Shown here in pieces: positions 56,042 to 64,000 of a stretch of DNA of 64,000 bases. Under the pieces are notes generated by a model that was not told where the DNA came from, did not search any database, and saw only the letters and a list, made by a program, of their open reading frames with translations. The translations under genes and the position numbers were made by a program. The stretch is from Cephalotus follicularis. Lineage: Eukaryota; Streptophyta; Magnoliopsida; Oxalidales; Cephalotaceae. Position 1 is the stretch's first letter. Each line of letters starts with the position of its first letter. Where the stretch lies: contig BDDD01001461.1 in NCBI GenBank assembly GCA_001972305.1, positions 62,001 through 126,000 on the forward strand. The letters run 5' to 3'.

Positions 56042-57790
56042 CTAATTCCGAGTGGGTGATTCTGACGGCCTCATCATGATTCTGACGGCCGCAAAAAGTA
56101 CATCCACTTGCATTCTGCTGACTGTTTCGGCCAGGTGTCCTTGATCGTGTGCGTCGAGCACCACCCTGCCCTTTGTTATCAGACTTGTTTGACCTAGCAG
56201 GATTATTGCTTCCCTGCCCTTGTGACTGTACGACCCTCGATTGATTAGTAATTTCTGATGTTCCGCCTTCACTCTCTGACAGGTCAAACATCGTGCTACA
56301 TATTCAGCAATTTCTCTCTTCATGCCGCTCCACCAGTAATTCTTCTTCAGGTCGTGCCACATCTTGGAACTACCTGGGTGGACACTGTACCTTGATTTGT
56401 GAGCTTGTTGCAGAATCTCATTCTTGAGGTTCTCATCATTCAGAACACAAATCCTTCCCCGGAACCTCAATATGCCATCAGTATGAACGGAGAACTCAGA
56501 ATCAACGTCAAGGTTCTCACGAATACTCCACAAATCAGCATCACTATATTGAGCAGTCAAAATACGCTCGAGAAGTTCTGGTTGTGCCCTCATACTCGCC
56601 ACAATCACTCCACGGGAAACCATGAACGGATTCCATCTCTGAAATTCTTCCAATAGGTTCCACTGTGAAACCATAGCTCCAGCAATCATTGCCTTGCGAC
56701 TCAGCGCATCAGCCACTACATTTGCTCTTCCTGGGTGATACTGAATGTTGCAGTTGTAGTCATTGAAAAACTCCACCCATCGCCTCTGTCTCATGTTGAG
56801 ATCTTTCTGGGAAAACAAATATTTTAAGCTCTTGTGGTCAATAAAGATTTCAAATTGTGCTCCATAGAGGTAGTGCCTCCATTTCTGTAAGGCAAATACT
56901 ATGGTCGTCAACTCAAGATCGTGTACGGGACAGTTTTCCTTGTACGGCTTCAACTTTCTCGATGCGTATGCAATCACCCTACCATGTTGCATTAGAACGC
57001 ATCTCAATCCCTTCCCAGAAGCATCAGTGTAGACAGTAAATCCCTCATTACCTTCAGGTAATGCCAACACTGGAGCCGAAATCAACCGACTCTTCAATTC
57101 TTGGAAACTTGTCTCACAAGACTCGTCCCACACAAAGCTGGACTTCTTCTGGGTCAGTGGTGCAGCAAGCTTCGAGAATCCCTCAATGAATCTGCGATAA
57201 TAGCCAGCCAATCCCAAGAAACTATGCACTTTCGTAGCGTTCCTCGGTTGGGGCCAATCAACAATGCTCTCAATCTTCGAAGGATCCACTGACAACCCTT
57301 CACTCGACACTATGTGACCTAAGAAAGTCACATGACCCAGCCAAAATTCGCACTTGCTGAATTTGGCGTACAGTTGTTCCTTCCGCAATACCTGCAATAC
57401 AATCTTCAGGTGCTGCATGTGTTCCTCAACGCTCTCTGAGTAGATCAGGATGTCATCTAGGAATATCACAACAAACTGATCAAGATACGGTTGGAACACT
57501 CTGTTCATCAGACACATAAAAGCTGCAGGAGCATTCGTCAAACCAAACGGCAGTATCAGAAACTCGTAGTGCCCATATCTGGTTCGGAATGCAGTTTTCT
57601 CCACATCACCTTCTCGGACCCTCAGCTGATGATAGCCTGTTCTTAGGTCAAGCTTGGAGAATACAGTCGAGCCTTGCAACTGGTCGAACAACTCCTCAAT
57701 ATGTGGCAGAGGATACTTGTTCTTCACCGTCACTTGATTCAGCAGTCTGTAATCAATGCATAACCGCATTGATCCATCTTTCTTCTTCAC
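56042..57790 (-). pseudogene. pol: Gypsy-E left copy: reverse transcriptase, RNase H, integrase start
   Basis: Blocks: [60 protein letters not shown] (FLDD site), [60 protein letters not shown] and [13 protein letters not shown] (integrase finger). It is one of the best preserved RT/RNase H regions of the window. It ends in the rearranged edge next to Copia-3. Fossil. Confidence 0.92.
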
Positions 57791-57808
57791 AAATAGAACC
57801 GGTGCTCC

Positions 57809-58726
57809 CTACGGTGACACACTCGGTCTGATAAAACCTTTGTCAAGGTAATCCTGCAATTGAACTTTCAACTCTTTCAGTTCGGCAGGAGCCATTCGGT
57901 ATGGTGCTCTGGATATCGGAGCAGTTCCAGGTAATAATTCAATGCTGAACTCTATGTCCCTCTCTGGTGGCAACGAAGTGAGTTCATATGGAAATACATC
58001 AGGAAAATCACATACAACAGGCACTTGATCAATACTGGGCGTACCTTTCGTATGATTAATCACATACGCCAAATAGCCCTCGCATCCTTGCTTAAGATAT
58101 TTCTGTGCTCGTGTATATGAAATGATCAGAGCAGTAACATTCTTCTCTCCGATGAACTTGCACTCAGTCCCATCTTGTAGATAAAATGTCATCATCTTGT
58201 TGTAGCAATCAACACAAGCATGATGAGCATATAACCAATCTATCCCCAAGATTACATCAAAATCTTGGATAGGCAACACTATCAGGTCAGCAGACAATTC
58301 AGTTCCAGCTATCACTATTTCACAATCCTTCAGAACAGTATCGGATAAAAGACAAGTACCCGCAGGAGTACTCACCTCCAAAACATAGGGCAATCTAGAA
58401 GTAACACCATGCAACTTGCGAGTAAAACTAGATGCAATAAATGAATGTGTTGCACCAGGGTCAATCAACACATGTGCTAAAATGCAAGATATGTAAATGG
58501 TACCTCCCACAACAGTAGTAGATTCTGGCACATCATCTTTAGATAAGGTGTAGACCCTACCTTTCATGATCCCCTTTCCGGAGTCCTTCCGCGGTTGCGC
58601 TGCCGCAATACTACCACTTGCACCAGCACTCCCCTGTTGGCTGCGTGCTTGATCCCTCATCATTGGGCATTTGTTCAGCATATGATCTTGTGAACCACCT
58701 CTCAAATCCCCATTTTCTTCCAGCAT
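57809..58726 (-). pseudogene. pol: Gypsy-E left copy: protease
   Basis: It contains GRVYTLSKDDVPESTTVVGG, LIDPGATHSFIASSF (protease active-site region) and DFDVILGIDWL. Then VPVVCDFPDVFPYELTSLPP and LPGTAPISRAPYRMAPAEL lead into RT. It aligns block by block with Gypsy-D 14970-15700. Fossil. Confidence 0.9.
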
Positions 58727-58788
58727 TCGGCCTCATCATGATTCTGAAGGCCGCAAAAAGTAGATCCACTTGCATTCTGCTGACTGTT

Positions 58789-59721
58789 TCAGCCAGGTGT
58801 CATTGATTGTGTGCGTTGAGCACCACCCTGCCCTTTGTTATCAGACTTGTTTGACCTAGCAGGATTATTGCTTCCCTGCCCTTGTGACTGTACGACCCTC
58901 GATTGATTAGTACGAGTCCGTTCTGCCCTTCTCTCATTAACATCTTCTTCAAGAATCATCGCCCTCTTAGCAACTTCAACAAAAGAGGTCAGCTGCAACA
59001 ATAACAACTTGGATCTGATATCTGGTCGAAGGCCTTTTAGAAACCTCCGGATCATCCGTGACTCTCCCTCTACAAGATAAGGCGTGTGTCTGGCCAGCTC
59101 TACAAATCTGGTCTGGTACTGAGCTACCGTCATATCTCCTTGACGTAACTCCATCAGCTCTGTCTCCAATCTGTCACGCTCTATCTGCGGTACATAAGCA
59201 TCCAGGAATTCGGACTGAAATCTGTCCCAAGTCCTGTTGAGTCCACGGGCTTCCCATTTCGCTTCAGTTCTCTCCCACCAATAAGTCGCTTCGCCCCATA
59301 GGCGGTATACAGCAAAAATGAGCTTCTGCTCATCAGTACAGTCTAGAGCAGTAAATATCTTCTCAATATCTCTAATCCATCGCTCAGCAGCAGTAGCATT
59401 CAGCTCGCCATTAAAGGTCGGAAAATTCTGTCGCATGAACCGCTCCAGATCTCGGCCAAATCCGCCTGCATGACAAGCATCCGGTGCTGGCTGATATGCC
59501 CGGTTAGCCTCATACATCTGCCGGAGCTGCTCCATGTTTGCTGCATTCGCCTGCATTTGTTGTCGGAAAAGATCAGCCAGATTGTCAAAATTACTTCTCT
59601 CCTCATGGACTGGAGGAACGTTCACTCCTTCATTCATTTGCGGAATATTTTCGGGTACTGGCGGAGCATTGAATCCGTCGTCGGCTCTACGCCTTCCTCT
59701 TCTTCCTCTTCTTGGATCCAT
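58789..59721 (-). pseudogene. gag: Gypsy-E left copy: gag
   Basis: The start at 59721 gives MDPRRGRRGRRRADDGF. Blocks follow: FGRDLERFMRQNFPTFNGEL, ERWIRDIEKIFTALDCTDEQ, RLWGEATYWWERTEAKWEAR, ELRQGDMTVAQYQTRFVEL and FLKGLRPDIRSKLL. The Asn/Gln/Ser-rich tail leads to the zinc-knuckle region. This start follows the Arg-rich opening shared with Gypsy-B and is well supported. Gag is open through this stretch; downstream parts are broken. Confidence 0.93.
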
Positions 59722-59809
59722 TTAGTTTCCTATATGGAATGACACAAATCATTGGGAAACATTTCACTAATTTCTGAGAAACTTATCCCAGCTAGCATAT
59801 ATAGAATAT

Positions 59810-59821
59810 GCTCTGATACCA
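59810..59821 (-). promoter_or_regulatory. Primer-binding site of Gypsy-E (tRNA-iMet type)
   Basis: The minus strand reads TGGTATCAGAGC, three bases inside the LTR edge at 59825. Confidence 0.93.
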
Positions 59822-60445
59822 TGCTGTCACACCCCGTTATTTCGGTTCACATTAAGACGAGCATATATGGTGATATCAGTATTAAACATACATTCCAGCA
59901 TTTCATTCAACAGTATAAAACAGTATGCGGAAGAAGTCAATAAGCTGGAATATAAAATTACAAGTCGTCCGAACGCATCCCATACTACATGCAGGAACAA
60001 GTCAACTTTATCCTTAACATAAGGAATAAAACATAAACGAGGCATGATTCGTTCATTTCATTACAATACATAAATAAGAAATAACAACCTTAAAAGACAA
60101 AAGAAGCTCTTCAAAGCTTCAACAGAAAGCTCCGAACGTCCTTGCTCAATCTATAATTGTAGGGGTTAGCCGTTGTCCTCACTTGGCTAAGTAGGAAGAT
60201 AATGTATGCAGAGGAATATATGAATGCAACATGTATAACAGTTTATATTAAAATAACATTTTAATAGCCAATATATAAGCAATCATGCCAAATGACCATA
60301 AACAGTTCATATGCAAGAATACCGCACAAGGGTACAAACAATTCATTCAGTGGTTTGGGTGTCACATGTCGCTAACTACTAGCACCAACTGTGCACCACC
60401 TAACTATCACCCTATGCACCGAAGATGACAGAAAAGGTAACATTT

Positions 60446-60535
60446 ACTACCGGCGTTGGCGGGTAGTTTAACAGTAATTTCTACAATTGCAGACAGTAAG
60501 TGATACTCTGGCCAACTCCTGGCACCCAGAATCAC
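60446..60535. other. Two hairpins in the Gypsy-E LTR
   Basis: ACTACC (60446-60451) pairs with GGTAGT (60462-60467). GTGAT..TCTGG (from 60500, with two bulged bases) pairs with CCAGAATCAC (60526-60535); its loop contains CCAACTCCTGGC, the word in the Gypsy-D hairpin loop at 10750-10784. Confidence 0.8.
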
Positions 60536-61149
60536 ATCCATAGTCAGTGATAACCTCCATCACCGAACTACGGCAGTAAACATAGACAATCAATTCAAAC
60601 AGTACAATCAGTAATAATATTACATAAATAATTTATATGCAATATCAAGTGTTTTCTTAAAAACATATATCAGTTCAGTAATCGTACATCTCATGTGAGG
60701 AAACGATATCAGTACAGTAGTGGTTTCCAATTCGGAAACAAAACAGTAGGTACCTCTCATGTAGGAGGAAAATCAGTAGTTCCTTTAAACAATAAATGTT
60801 CTTTTCGAAAATGATAGTAATATCATAATTCTGGTTCAAGTCCCATAAATGGTTTCAATCCTTAAACTATCAGTAGTAGGGGTGTTAATAGCACCAAACA
60901 GTTTATACTAACATAAGTAGTTTATGCAGTACGATGATCAAAACAATAGTTCTTGTAAAAAGGGTAATTTTCATTGAAAGTGGTGTTTAAAACCATAAAT
61001 AGTGCATATAGACCATAACTCGTTCGAACATTGAAATATCAGCAATAATGATGTTAAATAAAATCAACCATTATCTAATATATGATGGTATCATATACAA
61101 TTCAATAGCAATGCAAAACAGTAGCAATTCAATTGATGATATGCAATTT

Positions 61150-62360
61150 CTGCCCAGAACAGTCGACAGCCCTCAAGAACCAGCAGACTATTGAGTTGAG
61201 TAGTCGACTGTTGGGTCTTGACAGTCGACTGGATCAATTGTGTAGTCGACTGCTTTCAATGGCAGTCGACTGTTTTTGCCCAGAAATGCAGGCAGAACAG
61301 TTTATGTGTAGTGAATTTTCAATGCCAATCAGTTCAATGCAAGTAGAAATTAACATACATGAAATGCATGAACATATCTTCCAAAACATAACACTACCCC
61401 TACCTCAATTTGCTATCCCAAGATCAATTGTGTGATCTTTCTCTTTAAAGTTCCAAGCTTTCCACCAACAATTCTTTTAATCTCAGCAATTCAATCTATA
61501 CATGCATGTTTATGGATACATGCAACAGTAACAGTAGATTCAGTAACACTTATAGCCATTACAATCAGTAACCTAAGTCATTTGTTCATTAAGCATATAT
61601 CCACTCCCTTTTATCACATCTCATTCATTTGGTCCCACTATATCAATTCATTGTCTCTTAAGTGGACAGTAGATATGTTTGTATATCCATAAGGGATTCA
61701 GTAACTTATGATGACAACTAACAACAATTTGCTAACCTATTATAGATTAACATCCATTCATGAACCAAATGCTACATTCCATTTTAATTCCTTAACTCCT
61801 AGAGGATGCTAACCAACCATGATACAAAAGATTAAGCATTCTCCTAACCTTACTGTCAGATTATAATACAGGGAGTTCGAATTGAACTTACCAGGAGGAG
61901 TCACAAGCTTGAGGTCCCTTGTTCCTTCTTCCTTGAGCTCTAATTCAACCTTCCAATGCAAGCTCTCAACAATTTCTAGCAATTCTTTCAATCTCTAGTG
62001 TTTCTAACACTCTTCTTAGCTCAAATTCAGATAATATAAGCCCTTGAATTCGCCAGATTATTAAACTCCAATTTTTCCCACATTACCTTCTCTCTCACAT
62101 GCACCTCTTTCTCACCTTTCTTTCTTTGATTCTTGCAGGTTGCAGGTCAGCAAGATGCAAAGCACATGCAAGGGTTATCTTTGCATGTCATGGCAGCTGG
62201 CGCATGCCCATGACACTTGTCCCTTTGCTTTCCACGCCAGGTTCTGTTACACAAATGCACAGAAACCTGTTCTGTCGAATTTCCAGTCGACTGGATGCAT
62301 TGGCCAGTCGACTATCCTCAACACGCATCAGGCAGTCAACTGCTCCCCTGTGACAGTCGG
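61150..62360. repeat. CAGTCGACTG palindromes in the Gypsy-E LTR
   Basis: About five words occur at 61150-61280, several as exact CAGTCGACTG, and a further three or four at 62275-62360. Two blocks flank the middle of the LTR, as in Gypsy-D. Confidence 0.88.
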
Positions 62361-62536
62361 ATGCCAAGGGTTAATTTAGGGTTTCTTAAGTTGGATTTCC
62401 ACCAAATTGCATCCCAATTCATCCCAAGAAATCACTAAATCACAAATTGTAATAATTGAACATTAAATTCGAATAAGTGCACCTTTTTATTAAATCATTA
62501 TTACAAGTTACACGAATTGAATTTGCGGTTATTACA

Positions 62537-62552
62537 TTCCCCCCTCCTTAAA
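62537..62552 (-). promoter_or_regulatory. Polypurine tract of the right Gypsy-E copy
   Basis: The minus strand reads TTTAAGGAGGGGGGAA directly before the LTR start TGTAATAACC. Its presence on this side shows that the LTR also serves as the 3' LTR of the right-hand copy. Confidence 0.9.
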
Positions 62553-62582
62553 GAAAATTCGTCCTTGAATTTATCCCTTACA

Positions 62583-64000
62583 TTACCTTTCAAAAAGGTG
62601 GGGAAATGTCTCCCTCATTTCTTCCTCTCGTTCCCACGTAGCCTCCTCGGTTCTGTGAAAATGCCACAACACTTTGACCATAGGGATGGTCTTGTTCCTT
62701 AGAACCTTTTCCATGCGATCCACTATCCTCGTCGGCCTTTCTTCATATGTCAATCTCGGACTGATGAATCCAGGATCGTAGCTCAAAATGTGAGATGGGT
62801 CGGGTATGTATTTCCGTAACATGGAAACATGAAATACGTTGTACACGTCCGACAAGCTAGGTGGTAGTGCAATCTGGTATGCTACCTCCCCCACTCTCTC
62901 GAGTATCTCGTAAGGTCCAATGTACCTCGGAGCTAACTTCCCCTTGAGGCCAAAACGGTATATCCCCTTCGAAGGCGAGATCTTCAGGAAAACATGATCT
63001 CCCTTCTCAAATTCCAGCTTCCTCCTCTTGCTGTCAGCGTAACTTTTCTGCCGACTCTGTGCAGCTAGCAGTCTCTTCTTGATCATCTCCACCTTATCAG
63101 TGGTCTCTTGCACCAAGTCCGGTCCTAGCACTTGTCTCTCACCTACCTCATCCCAGCAAATAGGTGATCTGCATTTCCTCCCGTATAAAGCTTCATAGGG
63201 AGCCATTCCAATGCTGGTGTGAAAACTGTTGTTGTAGGAGAACTCAATCAAGGCTAGATGATCCTCCCAGCTCCCAGCAAAATCAATCATGCAAGCCCGT
63301 AACATATCCTCCAGAGTCTGGATCGTACGCTCGGACTGTCCGTCAGTCTGTGGGTGAAATGCAGTGCTAAAATTCAAGGTTGTTCCCATAGCTGTTTGAA
63401 ATTTCTTCCAAAACCTTGAAGTAAATCTAGCATTACGGTCGCAAACAATACTGACCGGCACCCCATGCAATCTCACTATCTCCCGGATATACAATCGAGC
63501 AAGCTTCTCGATAGAATATGTCATGTTCATCAGAAGGAAGACAGTATGAACGGAGAACTCAGAATCAACGTCAAGGTTCTCACGAATACTCCACAAATCA
63601 GCATCACTATATTGAGCAGTCAAAATACGCTCGAGAAGTTCTGGTTGTGCCCTCATACTCGCCACAATCACTCCACGGGAAACCATGAACGGATTCCATC
63701 TCTGAAATTCTTCCAATAGGTTCCACTGTGAAACCATAGCTCCAGCAATCATTGCCTTGCGACTCAGCGCATCAGCCACTACATTTGCTCTTCCTGGGTG
63801 ATACTGAATGTTGCAGTTGTAGTCATTGAAAAACTCCACCCATCGCCTCTGTCTCATGTTGAGATCTTTCTGGGAAAACAAATATTTTAAGCTCTTGTGG
63901 TCAATAAAGATTTCAAATTGTGCTCCATAGAGGTAGTGCCTCCATTTCTGTAAGGCAAATACTATGGTCGTCAACTCAAGATCGTGTACGGGACAGTTTT
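62583..64000 (-). pseudogene. pol: Gypsy-E right copy: RNase H, integrase, chromodomain (continues past window)
   Basis: The visible frame runs from RNase H ([36 protein letters not shown]) to the integrase core (VRLHGVPVSIVCDRNARFTS, FHPQTDGQSERTIQTLEDML, FSYNNSFHTSIGMAPYEALY) and GPY/F module (GLKGKLAPRYIGPYEILERV). It closes with the chromodomain block LRNKTIPMVKVLWHFHRTEE, then ATWEREEEMRETFPHLF. The C-terminal half is among the best preserved coding stretches of the window. Rearranged relative to a standard pol; the upstream part is outside the window. Confidence 0.92.

Larger units (their letters stand above)
51564..56055 (-). mobile_element. Ty1/copia retrotransposon 'Copia-3', partial
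   Basis: In minus orientation the order is gag (about 55240-55877), zinc knuckle, pre-integrase, integrase, RT, RNase H, polypurine tract and part of the 3' LTR (51564-51882). The 5' LTR is not in the window; leader sequence runs into Gypsy-E at about 56056. Protein blocks are close to Copia-1, so both belong to the same lineage. About ten breaks. A single undetermined base is at 55182. Confidence 0.85.
59825..62536 (-). repeat. Shared LTR of the Gypsy-E pair (2712 bp)
   Basis: On the minus strand it starts TGTAATAACCGC and ends GGGGTGTGACA. Hairpins are at 60446-60535; CAGTCGACTG words cluster at 61150-61280 and 62275-62360. It is similar in length and layout to the Gypsy-D LTRs but a different family. 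Confidence 0.92.
56056..64000 (-). mobile_element. Gypsy-E: two chromovirus interiors sharing one LTR (right edge cut by window)
   Basis: The LTR 59825-62536 has a primer-binding site on its left (interior 56056-59824, reading leftwards) and a polypurine tract on its right (end of another interior, 62537-64000). It is therefore the 5' LTR of one copy and the 3' LTR of the other. The two interiors overlap in content: 56481-56937 and 63544-64000 appear identical over 457 bases. The left interior is rearranged and has about four breaks; a gag zinc-knuckle stretch (58730-58920) recurs at 56066-56256. Clade as Gypsy-D. Confidence 0.88.

Overview
The window is nuclear DNA from a flowering plant, built almost entirely of nested LTR retrotransposons. 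I found no host gene, rRNA, tRNA gene, CRISPR array or prokaryotic-style operon. The evidence for a plant is threefold: Ty3/gypsy elements with a C-terminal chromodomain and very long LTRs (2.7-3.4 kb; Tekay/Del-like), Ty1/copia elements including a Sirevirus (SIRE) type, and primer-binding sites matching initiator-tRNA-Met. The species cannot be named from the sequence. All coding stretches are fossil gag/pol remnants; none looks fully intact.

Layout, left to right. 1-1469: end of a minus-strand gypsy LTR that abuts the reverse transcriptase of a minus-strand copia (1470-9442, 'Copia-1'). Copia-1's 5' LTR carries a 1.07-kb non-autonomous hAT element (8070-9136, 8-bp target duplication CATACGCG). 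9443-9750: unassigned. 9751-23908: plus-strand SIRE copia ('Copia-2') with an extra ORF between pol and the 3' LTR, split by a gypsy ('Gypsy-D', minus, 10028-19686, target duplication TAACT). 23909-44764: minus-strand gypsy ('Gypsy-C') whose 3' LTR is split by a plus-strand gypsy ('Gypsy-A', 25762-42055, duplication CCTTT). Gypsy-A's interior is in turn split by a minus-strand gypsy ('Gypsy-B', 29545-38195, duplication ACTTG). 44765-46077: LTR-like, unassigned. 46078-51563: plus-strand gag-only LTR element. 51564-56055: minus-strand copia ('Copia-3'). 56056-64000: two minus-strand gypsy interiors sharing one LTR ('Gypsy-E', 59825-62536).

The insertion order can be read from the nesting and fits the LTR divergence judged by eye: Gypsy-A LTRs differ most (roughly 8-10 % where compared), Gypsy-D about 3-4 % in the first 450 bases, and the Gypsy-B LTRs about 2 %. 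Gypsy-B sits inside Gypsy-A.

The most unusual signals are in the non-coding LTR sequence. (1) Each Gypsy-B LTR holds an array of 13 short units, most of them stem-loops whose arms change in a compensatory way while the loop stays nearly constant. (2) Gypsy-D and Gypsy-E LTRs hold hairpins with a shared loop word but unrelated stems. (3) LTRs of unrelated families, both copia and gypsy, carry clusters of TCGA-centred palindromes. (4) The Gypsy-A LTR begins with a perfect terminal hairpin and an internal mimic of its own 3' end. (5) Gypsy-B is a mosaic containing about 2.2 kb of another LTR family, yet has perfect target duplications.
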